Positions 49,824-57,988 of a DNA stretch of 64,000 nucleotides are shown piece after piece (the stretch's first letter is position 1; each line of letters opens with the position of its first letter). Location of the stretch: contig NZ_JBASBR010000004.1 in NCBI RefSeq assembly GCF_049651205.1, positions 437,717-501,716 of the forward strand, in the 5' to 3' direction. The translations under genes and the position numbers were made by a program. Under the pieces are notes generated by a model that ran no database searches, was not told the origin of the DNA, and saw nothing but the letters and a program-made list of their open reading frames with translations. The DNA is from Castellaniella sp049651205. Its GTDB lineage: Bacteria; Pseudomonadota; Gammaproteobacteria; Burkholderiales; Burkholderiaceae_B.

Positions 49824-49850
49824 TTAGCACTCTATATGGTGGAGTGCTAA
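49824..49850 (-). promoter_or_regulatory. CIRCE element (HrcA operator) at rpoH
   Basis: TTAGCACTC (49824-49832), a 9-bp spacer, and GAGTGCTAA (49842-49850) give a perfect match to the CIRCE consensus. It lies 31-57 bp upstream of the rpoH ATG, within the promoter or leader. HrcA bound here would repress rpoH until heat titrates HrcA. hrcA itself is not in the window. Confidence 0.95.
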
Positions 49851-49920
49851 TTTCCTTGCGATGTGAATTGGACAACAGGCAGACGGAGAAGTTCCGTTAC
49901 CGGCGTGACGGCAAGCAGGG

Positions 49921-50775
49921 TCAGGGCAGTTCGAGATCCGCCACCAAGGGCGCGTGATCCGACAGCTTTTTCCAGGGGGCGCCATGCAGTACCCGCGCAC
50001 GGCGCACGGCAAACCCACGCTGGTAGATGCGATCAAGGCGCAACCACGGAAACACCGACGGAAAGGTACGGGGCGGCGGCGTCAGGCGGGCAGAATGCCC
50101 TGACATCGACAGGGCTGGCGAGGGGCCTATCCGAGGCCCTGACAACCACGGCATCCTCAAGCGCAACTGTGCCACACGATGACGCAGACGATAGATTTCA
50201 TCCGTGCCCTGAGGCGCGGCTGCAAACACCTCGACCAACCCCAGCTGCTGAACGAACAGAGGCGCCAGACGATTATTCCAATCATTGAAGTCTCCCGCAA
50301 TGAGCAGGGGTTCATCATCAGGCACCAGACGAGAAATGCGGTCAGCCAGCGCCTGTACCTGGCGGGTTCGTCCGCCCGCCAGCAAGCCCAGATGCACCAC
50401 GATGCAATGCACCCGTGACTGCTCGACCTGCACGACACCATGCAACAGCCCGCGCTGTTCAAGGCGGTGATCGGAAATATCCTGATTCTCGTGGTACAGA
50501 ATGGGAAACCGCGACAACAGGGCATTGCCGTGGTCTGTCGCGGTACGGATGGCGTTACGGCCATATACGGCATCCATATGCATGGCTGCCGCCAGGGATT
50601 CGTGTTGCGCATCCAGGCTGCCCTGGCGCTGGTTGCGCCCCTGCACCTCTTGCAAAAACAGGAGATCGGGGCGCAGCCCGTAGAGCCCCAGCCGCAAATC
50701 TGAAAGCGACTCACGTCCACCCGAAGCCGAGCGCCCCTTGTGAATGTTATAGCTGATGACCCGTACAACTGCCAT
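49921..50775 (-). CDS. endonuclease/exonuclease/phosphatase (EEP) family protein
   Basis: A 284-aa enzyme with the EEP/DNase I-like fold: RVISYNIHKGR, DLLFLQEVQG (metal-binding Glu), IVVHLGLLAGGRTRQ, LLIAGDFNDW and the C-terminal SDHAPLVADLEL with catalytic His. There is no signal peptide. Family members include nucleases, sphingomyelinase-like and phosphodiesterase enzymes, so the substrate is open; homologues often sit by cardiolipin synthase genes, which are absent here. It follows aspS by 17 bp. Confidence 0.87.
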   Translation of the reverse strand: MAVVRVISYNIHKGRSASGGRESLSDLRLGLYGLRPDLLFLQEVQGRNQRQGSLDAQHESLAAAMHMDAVYGRNAIRTATDHGNALLSRFPILYHENQDISDHRLEQRGLLHGVVQVEQSRVHCIVVHLGLLAGGRTRQVQALADRISRLVPDDEPLLIAGDFNDWNNRLAPLFVQQLGLVEVFAAAPQGTDEIYRLRHRVAQLRLRMPWLSGPRIGPSPALSMSGHSARLTPPPRTFPSVFPWLRLDRIYQRGFAVRRARVLHGAPWKKLSDHAPLVADLELP

Positions 50776-50792
50776 GGCCCGGTGCTCCTGGC

Positions 50793-52583
50793 TTACTTGG
50801 CCTCGGTCTGGCGCAGACGAATATGCAGTTCTCGAAGCTGTTTTTCGTCGACAGGAGACGGCGCCTGAACGAGAAGGTCCTGTGCTCGCTGAGTTTTGGG
50901 AAATGCGATGACGTCGCGGATGGAATCTGCGCCGGCCATCAGGGTAACCAGACGATCCAGACCGAACGCCAAGCCACCATGCGGCGGTGCGCCAAACTGC
51001 AGGGCATCCAGCAAGAAACCAAACTTGGCACGTGCTTCTTCTTCGTCGATCTTGAGCGCTTTAAACACCTTGGTTTGGACATCAGCACGGTGAATACGCT
51101 CGGAGCCACCACCGACTTCCCAGCCATTCATGACCATATCGTAGGCTCGGGCCAATGCCTTGCCGGGATCGGTTTCGAGGAAGTCTTCGTGGCCTGCCTT
51201 CGGGCAGGTAAACGGGTGATGCGCTGCGGTATAGCGGTTTTCGGCCTCGTCGTACTCGAACATGGGAAAATCCACCACCCAAAGCGGTTTCCAGCCGGCC
51301 TGGAACAGACCCTGCTGACGGCCAAACTCGCTAAGGCCGATTTTGACGCGCAAGGCACCAATGGCGTCGTTGACCACTTTGCTGCGATCGGCGCCAAAAA
51401 AGATGAGATCGCCATTTTGAGCACCGGTGCGCTGGATCAGACCTTGAAGCGCCTGGGCGTGGATATTTTTGACGATGGGCGACTGCAGGCCCTCGGGGAT
51501 GGCCGAGGCGTCGTTGACCTTGATGTAGGCCAGGCCACGGGCACCATAGATACCAACAAACTGGGTGTAGGCATCGATTTCGCTGCGCGGCATGCTGGCA
51601 CCTCCCGGCACCCGCAAGGCCACCACGCGGCAGGCCGGATCTTTGGCCGGGCCCGAGAACACCTTGAAATCCACATCCTGCATCAGGTCGGCCACATCAG
51701 TGAACTCGAGATTAATGCGCAGATCGGGTTTATCGGAGCCATAGCGACGCATGGCCTCGTCCCAGCCCATCACAGGGAAAGCCGGCAGGGCAACATCGAG
51801 CACCTGACGATAGATTTCGCGAACCATACCCTCGAAGATCTCACGGATCTCGACTTCGTTGAGGAAGGAGGTTTCACAGTCGATCTGGGTGAATTCGGGT
51901 TGCCGGTCGGCGCGGAGATCTTCGTCGCGAAAGCACTTGGTGATCTGGTAGTAACGATCGAAACCGGCGACCATCAACATTTGCTTGAACAACTGCGGCG
52001 ACTGCGGCAGGGCAAAGAACTCGCCCGGATTGACGCGCGACGGCACCAGATAATCACGTGCACCTTCGGGGGTGCTGCGCGTGAGCATCGGGGTTTCGAT
52101 GTCGATGAAGCCCAGCTTATCCAGATAGTTGCGCGCCACCATCGACACCCGATAGCGCAGCATCAGATTGCGTTGCATCTGCGGCCGGCGCAGATCAAGT
52201 ACCCGGTGCGTCAGGCGCGTGGTTTCAGACAGATTGTCATCGTCCAGCTGGAACGGCGGGGTGACCGAAGGATTAAGGATTTCAAGCTCGCGGCAGAGAA
52301 TCTCAACATCGCCCGATTGAAGATCGGGATTGCGCGTGCCCTCGGGGCGCATGCGCACCAGCCCCGTAATACGCAGGCAGTACTCGTTGCGGATACGTTC
52401 TGCTGTGCAAAATACAGCCTGATTGTCGGGATCAACCACGATTTGTGCCAGGCCGGCACGATCGCGCAGATCGATGAAGATCACGCCGCCGTGGTCGCGA
52501 CGACGATGCACCCAGCCAAACAAAGTGACGGTCTGGTCGAGGTGGGATTTGGACACCTCACCGGTGTAGCAGGTACGGTTCAA
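50793..52583 (-). CDS. aspS: aspartyl-tRNA synthetase
   Basis: Class II synthetase of 596 aa. It has an N-terminal OB-fold anticodon domain (TVTLFGWVHRRRDHGGVIFIDLRDRAG), catalytic motif 2 (YYQITKCFRDEDLRADRQPEFTQID), a bacterial GAD insertion, and motif 3 (GLAFGLDRLVTLMAG). I chose a TTG start at 52583 (MNRTCYTGEV): CGGAG is six bases upstream and the product then matches family N-termini. No ATG or GTG exists near it; another TTG at 52610 would add nine residues. It is in the FmdB-DUF502-aspS-EEP run. Confidence 0.95.
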   Translation of the reverse strand: MNRTCYTGEVSKSHLDQTVTLFGWVHRRRDHGGVIFIDLRDRAGLAQIVVDPDNQAVFCTAERIRNEYCLRITGLVRMRPEGTRNPDLQSGDVEILCRELEILNPSVTPPFQLDDDNLSETTRLTHRVLDLRRPQMQRNLMLRYRVSMVARNYLDKLGFIDIETPMLTRSTPEGARDYLVPSRVNPGEFFALPQSPQLFKQMLMVAGFDRYYQITKCFRDEDLRADRQPEFTQIDCETSFLNEVEIREIFEGMVREIYRQVLDVALPAFPVMGWDEAMRRYGSDKPDLRINLEFTDVADLMQDVDFKVFSGPAKDPACRVVALRVPGGASMPRSEIDAYTQFVGIYGARGLAYIKVNDASAIPEGLQSPIVKNIHAQALQGLIQRTGAQNGDLIFFGADRSKVVNDAIGALRVKIGLSEFGRQQGLFQAGWKPLWVVDFPMFEYDEAENRYTAAHHPFTCPKAGHEDFLETDPGKALARAYDMVMNGWEVGGGSERIHRADVQTKVFKALKIDEEEARAKFGFLLDALQFGAPPHGGLAFGLDRLVTLMAGADSIRDVIAFPKTQRAQDLLVQAPSPVDEKQLRELHIRLRQTEAK

Positions 52584-52619
52584 GAAAAACTCCGGGAAAT
52601 TTGAAAGCAATACTGCCGG

Positions 52620-53270
52620 TTAATGTGATGACAGAGACACGTCAGGCGTATCCGGGGGCAATGGCGTGCCAGGTTGAGGCAACACCGGCGGGGCGACGAC
52701 ACCCATCGACACGACGTACTTCAGGGCGGCATCCACAGACATCTCGAGCACCTGGACATCGCCACGCGGCATCATCAGAAAAAACCCCGACGTAGGATTT
52801 GGCGTGGTGGGAACATACACGCTGATGAAATCGTCAACCAGCCACTTCGAGACTTCTTCGCAGGGTGTGCCGGTAAGAAAGCCGATGGTCCAGGCACCCT
52901 GGCGTGGATACTGCACCAGCACTGCCTGTCTGAATGCCTGGCCGTTGGGCGCAAACACGGTATCGCTGACCTGTTTGACTGAATTATAAATGGAGCGCAC
53001 CAACGGGATGCGACCCAACAGGGATTCCCAGCGGGACAAAATGGCACGGCCAATAAAATTGGCGCACAGCAGGCCTGTGATCAGGATGATCAACAGCACC
53101 AGAACGAGCTCGAAACCCGGAATAGCCACACCAAACAAAACTTCTGGCGACAAAAACGAAGGCACCAGAGAATCCAGGGTATTTGCCAGCATCAGCAGCA
53201 CCCAGACGGTGATCACCAGAGGCAGCCAGATCAGCAGCCCGGTGACGAAATAGCGTTTGAAAAATCGCAT
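52620..53270 (-). CDS. DUF502 family membrane protein
   Basis: A 216-aa protein with two membrane helices (YFVTGLLIWLPLVITVWVLLML and FELVLVLLIILITGLLCANFIG), then IPLVRSIYNSVKQVSDTVF, VLVQYPRQGAWTIGFLTG and VYVPTTPNPTSGFFLMMPRGDVQVLEMSVDAALKYVVSMG, the DUF502 core. The Pro-rich C-terminal tail is variable. It lies between an FmdB gene and aspS, the standard order in this group. Function unknown. Confidence 0.92.
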   Translation of the reverse strand: MRFFKRYFVTGLLIWLPLVITVWVLLMLANTLDSLVPSFLSPEVLFGVAIPGFELVLVLLIILITGLLCANFIGRAILSRWESLLGRIPLVRSIYNSVKQVSDTVFAPNGQAFRQAVLVQYPRQGAWTIGFLTGTPCEEVSKWLVDDFISVYVPTTPNPTSGFFLMMPRGDVQVLEMSVDAALKYVVSMGVVAPPVLPQPGTPLPPDTPDVSLSSH

Positions 53271-53287
53271 GGGTCCTGTGACAGGCC

Positions 53288-53659
53288 TTAAGCCGGTGAG
53301 GCAGACGAACTGCCTGAAGAGGCCGTGCTGGCCGACGACGACGCAGTGCCGCCCGAAGACGCCGTGTTGGTTGCGCCCGTCGACGTCCCACTGGCGGGTG
53401 TGGTGTTTGAATTTCCGCCAGAGGCAGCATCTGAGTGGCTGGATGAGCCCAGCACGCCTTCGGAGTGCGACCCGGACTTACCGCGGAAATCGGTTTCGTA
53501 CCAACCCGAGCCTTTGAGCCGGAAACCGGCTGCAGTCACTTGTTTTTCGTAGGTTTCCTGACCACAGGCCGGGCAGGTGCTCAGGCGTGGGTCAGAAATT
53601 TTCTGCAGCACGTCTTGCTGATGGCCACACTGGCTGCACCGGTAAACATAAATAGGCAC
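53288..53659 (-). CDS. FmdB family zinc-ribbon protein
   Basis: A 123-aa protein with an N-terminal FmdB zinc ribbon (MPIYVYRCSQCGHQQDVLQK...CPACGQ: two CxxC pairs at about Cys8/11 and Cys29/32) and a long Ser/Thr/Gly/Ala-rich low-complexity tail from about residue 63. Regulatory roles have been proposed for the family; nothing specific can be assigned. It is first of the FmdB-DUF502-aspS run. Confidence 0.9.
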   Translation of the reverse strand: MPIYVYRCSQCGHQQDVLQKISDPRLSTCPACGQETYEKQVTAAGFRLKGSGWYETDFRGKSGSHSEGVLGSSSHSDAASGGNSNTTPASGTSTGATNTASSGGTASSSASTASSGSSSASPA

Positions 53660-53715
53660 AATCTTGTCCTGTAAATCTCAACTGCCTGAATTCTAGTCCT
53701 TTTTGCAAGGATTAT

Positions 53716-54987
53716 TTAACTGAAGGCATTGGGCAGCATGAACATCACGGCTGCCACCAGCGTAGGAACAGCAGCTGACCCCAGCAGCTTCAGCGGCGAG
53801 ATTGAACCATCGCTGAAGCAGCCTTTGAGAATTGAAAAGCCCGCCGGGTTAGGTGCATTGGCGATAACTGTCAGGCCGCCTCCGGTGACCGCACCCGCCA
53901 CCAGCATATAGCGCCAAAGCTCATCGGTACCCTCGACCAGAGAGCCCAGATATGTCAGTGCGGCATTATCAGTAACCGCTGTGAGCGCTGTAGCGCCCAC
54001 ATACAGCGCCAGGGGCGACAGACCTGCCAGCAGATCCTGCAACCACCACTGCTGCAAACCGCCCAACACCACCAGACCGGCCAGAAAGAAGCCCACCATC
54101 AGCCCCTCACGCAAGAGCAGAGGCGACTGATGGCGCTTATAGGCATGGGCATAGCCCATAAAGAGCACCAGCAGCCCCAGGAAGATCTTGATGTGATGCG
54201 AAGACAGCACCACCGCCAGCAAAAAGAGTACATGGACGAGGATGACCGTGCGGGACACTGGCGGCCGGGTGTCGGCCGGCACACCGCCGATATCGCCATT
54301 GAGCAAAAAAGGACGGCAAATCCAGGTAAGCACCAGACCGTTGAACAGCACGGCCACAACAGCACGCCAGCCAAAATGGGTGGCCATGAAGGCCGTGTCC
54401 CAGCCAAACGTATTTGCCACCATCAAGACCGGAGGAGCCGCGTAAGCGGTTAACACACCACCAATCGAGACATTGACGAACAGCACCCCGATGGCCAGGT
54501 ACTTGAAACCATCCTGCCCGGGACGACAAAAATACGCCTGGCGCAGCAGCAACGCAGCCAGCGTCATGGCGGCGGGTTCGGTGATCAGTGACCCCGATAG
54601 CGGCACAAGCGTCAGGATGACAAAGAAGCGAGAGAGTTCGTTGTTAATAGGCAACGCCCGAGCAACGACTTCCACCGCCATGCGGATCAACTCGATGATG
54701 GGCCGGCTGGCGGCCACCACCATGATCACAAACACAAAGGCGGGTTCGGTAAAGTTGCGTGTATCGAGATAGTCGACTGCACCCTTGACCCCAAGCGTGA
54801 GGGCCATCCAGACAAACAGCGCACAGGCCCAGACGCCAAACACGGCCTCGACTTCAGAGAGCATGTGCCACAAGCCAGCGTGGCGTCCACCCTTATTGGC
54901 GAGGCGCGCAAAGACGGGAACAGAAAATGTATGGATGATAGCAATGGCAAACAGTATGCTGGCCACGACTTCGGTGTGACTGACCAT
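53716..54987 (-). CDS. putative sodium/proton antiporter (PF07399-like)
   Basis: A 423-aa membrane protein with about 11 helices. It matches the putative Na+/H+ antiporter family of the ion-transporter superfamily: LTEPAAMTLAALLLRQ, YLAIGVLFVNVSIGGVLTAYAAPPVLMVA, and GATALTAVTDNAALTYLGSLV with a conserved TDNAAL segment, then GGGLTVIANAPNPAGFSIL. It is unrelated to the CPA1 exchanger in the same window. No Shine-Dalgarno is obvious at ATG 54987. It stands alone between the FmdB gene and a GMC oxidoreductase. Confidence 0.82.
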   Translation of the reverse strand: MVSHTEVVASILFAIAIIHTFSVPVFARLANKGGRHAGLWHMLSEVEAVFGVWACALFVWMALTLGVKGAVDYLDTRNFTEPAFVFVIMVVAASRPIIELIRMAVEVVARALPINNELSRFFVILTLVPLSGSLITEPAAMTLAALLLRQAYFCRPGQDGFKYLAIGVLFVNVSIGGVLTAYAAPPVLMVANTFGWDTAFMATHFGWRAVVAVLFNGLVLTWICRPFLLNGDIGGVPADTRPPVSRTVILVHVLFLLAVVLSSHHIKIFLGLLVLFMGYAHAYKRHQSPLLLREGLMVGFFLAGLVVLGGLQQWWLQDLLAGLSPLALYVGATALTAVTDNAALTYLGSLVEGTDELWRYMLVAGAVTGGGLTVIANAPNPAGFSILKGCFSDGSISPLKLLGSAAVPTLVAAVMFMLPNAFS

Positions 54988-55089
54988 GTCCGAGTCCGGT
55001 AAAGGGGTGTCTTCGAATGACCTGTATTGCGAGGGACAACACAGGCACCACAGGATTGCCTGACGGCCTTTGGGTTTGCCAGGAGGGTG

Positions 55090-56706
55090 TCAGGCGCCGC
55101 TTAAAATCATGCGCGCGCCTTTTTCGGCGATCATGATGGTGGGCGAATTGGTATTGCCTGACGTGATCACTGGCATGATCGACGCATCGATCACCCGCAG
55201 GTTTTCGATACCCCGGACACGAAGCTGAGGATCGACCACCGCCAAAGGATCGACGCCCATTTTACATGTCCCGACGGGATGGAAAATGGTGGTGCCGATA
55301 TCGCCCGCCGCGGATTCGAGCTGGGCCTGTGTTTGCACGGCTTCGCCAGGCAGGTACTCTTGCGGCTGATAGGGCGCCATGGCGGGCTGCGTCATGATGC
55401 GCCGGGTAAGGCGCAGGGCGTCGGCAGCCACGGCACGATCTTCAGAGGTTTGCAGATAATTGCACAGAATATCGGGGTGATCGGCCACATTGGGCGAGGT
55501 AATACGCACATACCCCCGGCTGCTGGGTTGCAGATTGCAGATAGATGCCGTGAGCGCCGGAAACCGGTGCAGAGGATCGCCAAATTTATCCAGCGACAAG
55601 GGCTGCACGTGGTATTCGAGATTGGCCCGCGTCCGAGACGCATCAGAACGCGCAAACGCCCCCAGCTGAGACGGCGCCATGGATAACGGACCACGGCGAA
55701 ACAGGGCATATTGCAACCCCATATATACCTTGCCCCACCAGGCATTGGCCAGGGTATTGAGTGTCATTCCCTTGGACAAGCGATAGATCATGCGCAGCTG
55801 CAGGTGATCTTGCAGGTTTTCGCCCACCCCGGGAAGATCGTGCACCACTGGAACCCCCAGCTGGCGCAGGCGCTCTGCGGGCCCGACCCCCGACACCTGC
55901 AGCAATTGCGGTGAGCCAATAGACCCAGCCGCGAGGATGAGCTCGCGCCCCGCCACGGCATGGCGGCGCTGGCCATCTTGCACAAACGCTACGCCGGTAG
56001 CACGGCGCCCGGAGAACTCGATGCGCTCGACGCGGGCACCGGTAAGCACCTGCAGATTGGCGCGGTTCATGACGGGGTGCAAAAATGCCTTGGCTGCGTT
56101 CCAGCGCACACCACGCCGCTGATTGACTTCGAAATAATTGCAGCCTTCGTTGTCGCCCCGGTTGAAATCGGGCGTGCGCTGGATGCCGGCCTGTGCCGCC
56201 GCATCACGAAACGCGTCGAGTACAGCCCAACGCAAACGCTGGGACTCTACCCGCCAGGTACCCGAGGCTCCGTGGAACTCGCTTTCACCACCGTAGTGGT
56301 CTTCGACATCCCGAAACAGCGGTAATACATCCTGCCAGCTCCAACCCGGATTACCGAGCGACTGCCAGTGGTCGTAATCGGCAGCTTGCCCGCGCAGGTA
56401 CAACATGCCGTTGATGGAAGACGACCCGCCCAGCACACGCCCGCGTGGATAACCCAAAGAGCGGTAATTGAGGCCGGGATCGGGTTGTGTGTGATAGCAC
56501 CAATCGGTGCGCGGATTGCCGATGCAGTACAGATACCCCACCGGGATGTGGATCCAGCGCCAATCATCCGGACCACCGGCTTCGATCAGCAGCACACGAT
56601 GCTGTTTGGAAAGGCGATTGGCCAACAGGCAACCTGCCGATCCGGCCCCAACAATGACGTAATCGAACTGAAGCGTTGTTTCTGGTGCAGACGAACTGCT
56701 GGACAT
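55090..56706 (-). CDS. GMC family oxidoreductase (choline/alcohol dehydrogenase-like)
   Basis: A 538-aa FAD flavoprotein. The dinucleotide fold is FDYVIVGAGSAGCLLANRLS; the GMC signature 1 is GRVLGGSSSINGMLYLRG and signature 2 GSIGSPQLLQVSGVGP; the catalytic His lies in FHPVGTCKMG and the C-terminus SPTIMIAEKGA is standard. There is no export signal, so it is probably cytoplasmic and uses a respiratory or soluble acceptor. AGGAG precedes ATG 56706. It lies 160 bp downstream of the DJ-1 gene on the same strand. Substrate alcohol unknown. Confidence 0.92.
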   Translation of the reverse strand: MSSSSSAPETTLQFDYVIVGAGSAGCLLANRLSKQHRVLLIEAGGPDDWRWIHIPVGYLYCIGNPRTDWCYHTQPDPGLNYRSLGYPRGRVLGGSSSINGMLYLRGQAADYDHWQSLGNPGWSWQDVLPLFRDVEDHYGGESEFHGASGTWRVESQRLRWAVLDAFRDAAAQAGIQRTPDFNRGDNEGCNYFEVNQRRGVRWNAAKAFLHPVMNRANLQVLTGARVERIEFSGRRATGVAFVQDGQRRHAVAGRELILAAGSIGSPQLLQVSGVGPAERLRQLGVPVVHDLPGVGENLQDHLQLRMIYRLSKGMTLNTLANAWWGKVYMGLQYALFRRGPLSMAPSQLGAFARSDASRTRANLEYHVQPLSLDKFGDPLHRFPALTASICNLQPSSRGYVRITSPNVADHPDILCNYLQTSEDRAVAADALRLTRRIMTQPAMAPYQPQEYLPGEAVQTQAQLESAAGDIGTTIFHPVGTCKMGVDPLAVVDPQLRVRGIENLRVIDASIMPVITSGNTNSPTIMIAEKGARMILSGA

Positions 56707-56866
56707 GCGAATGTCTCCTGGATGGGCCATACAAAGGGCCTGATCTTTTTTATGGATCAGTCTAGCCTCAATTACCAGCCCACGCCAAGCTCGTTATGAG
56801 AGAAGACACCGATGAATGCCCATGCCAGACGGGTGCCGGCCAGACGGCGGCACCCGTAACAAACAC

Positions 56867-57445
56867 CTAGTGCGAGATGCGCGTACCCAGCACCGCCAGG
56901 AACTGCGCCAGCCAGGCAGGATGGGCCGGCCAGGCGGGTGCGGTTACCAAGTGCCCATCGGTGTGCGCCTGGTCGATGCCGATCTCGGCATACGTGCCCC
57001 CCGCCAGACGAACTTCGGGTGCGCAGGCGGGATACGCCGAGCAGGTACGCCCCTTGAGGATGCCAGCCGCCGCAAGAATCTGCGCACCATGACAGATCGA
57101 CGCAATGGGCTTTTTGGCTGCATCAAACGCCCGCACCATATCCAGCAATTTGTCATTCAGGCGCAGGTATTCGGGGGCGCGCCCGCCGACAATCACCAGG
57201 CCATCGTAGTGCGCAACGTCTACTTGGTCGAAATCGGCATTGAGCGTGAAATTATGCCCACGCTTCTCGCTATAGGTTTGTGCACCTTCGAAATCATGGA
57301 TGGCCGTGGCAATGGTGTCTCCGGATTTCTTGCCCGGACATACCGCATGCACTGTGTGGCCCACCGCCTGCAGGGCCTGAAAAGGCACCATGGTTTCGTA
57401 ATCTTCGGCGTAATCACCCACCAGCATCAATAGTTTCTTGGCCAT
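56867..57445 (-). CDS. DJ-1/PfpI family protein
   Basis: A 192-aa flavodoxin-like fold protein. KLLMLVGDYAEDYETMVPFQALQAVGHTVHAVCPGKKSGD is the PfpI start; the nucleophile elbow is ASICHGAQILAAAGIL with Cys followed by His as expected, and GGRAPEYLRL supplies the partner. Members act as amidases, glyoxalases or chaperones; activity is not predictable here. ATG 57445 has GGAG at six bases; ATG 57448 is possible. It is 41 bp after the ribbon-helix-helix gene. Confidence 0.9.
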   Translation of the reverse strand: MAKKLLMLVGDYAEDYETMVPFQALQAVGHTVHAVCPGKKSGDTIATAIHDFEGAQTYSEKRGHNFTLNADFDQVDVAHYDGLVIVGGRAPEYLRLNDKLLDMVRAFDAAKKPIASICHGAQILAAAGILKGRTCSAYPACAPEVRLAGGTYAEIGIDQAHTDGHLVTAPAWPAHPAWLAQFLAVLGTRISH

Positions 57446-57486
57446 CATGATCTCCTTGAAATTTGAAGCATTGCAAGAATGAAAAA

Positions 57487-57873
57487 TTAATCGTCCCAGC
57501 CCAAAGTGCGCCCAGCTACGGGCATCGCGGCCAGCACATCCGTACCCACACGCTGAACCTCGGGGACAGACGCCGAGCGCTCGAGCACCCGGCCGGCATC
57601 ACGGATCGAGCGGCAGCGCAGCTCGAAATACCGCAAACAGGTAACCCGCAGGAAAGAGGCAAAATTGGCGACCTCGTGACCACTGGCAAACACCTCGTCA
57701 TGCAGCCGGGAAATCAGCTGATTGGTGGTGACGCTTTCTTCGTGAGCCATCTGGGACAGAATATCCCAGAAGAGATTTTCCAGCTTGATGCTGGTGACTA
57801 CGCGATCGATGCGCACAGACCGGCTGCGTGATTCGTAGAGAATCGGATCTGTGCTGGAATAGATGTGACACAT
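57487..57873 (-). CDS. ribbon-helix-helix domain protein
   Basis: A 128-aa protein whose middle matches the RHH_4 domain: RSRSVRIDRVVTSIKLENLFWDILSQMAHEESVTTNQLISRLHDEV, followed by SGHEVANFASFLRVTCLRYFELRC. Such domains bind DNA as dimers or act as anti-repressor-like partners. AGGAGG lies before ATG 57873. It is upstream of the DJ-1 gene and between two GMC oxidoreductase genes, so a local regulatory role is plausible but unproven. Confidence 0.8.
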   Translation of the reverse strand: MCHIYSSTDPILYESRSRSVRIDRVVTSIKLENLFWDILSQMAHEESVTTNQLISRLHDEVFASGHEVANFASFLRVTCLRYFELRCRSIRDAGRVLERSASVPEVQRVGTDVLAAMPVAGRTLGWDD

Positions 57874-57948
57874 GTCGCCTCCTGCTCGGAAAACACTTCG
57901 CCTGACCACTCTATACATGCGATTGCTACGTTAAAGCTATCCGTCATA

Positions 57949-57980
57949 TTGCCGGACAAGCCTTGCGACAGGCCCGGCAA
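57949..57980 (-). terminator. nested hairpin after the Tat-linked GMC gene
   Basis: On the minus strand TTGCCGG pairs with CCGGCAA (57980-57974 with 57955-57949) and encloses a second GCCT/AGGC stem. It begins 9 bp after the GMC stop at 57989, a typical terminator position, but no U-tract follows. Confidence 0.45.
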
Positions 57981-57988
57981 CACCCACA

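Noticed and set aside
50823..52604. 593-codon open frame on the plus strand
   Set aside because: It mirrors aspS almost end to end. Long antisense frames are common in GC-rich genes; there is no ribosome site and no recognisable domain.
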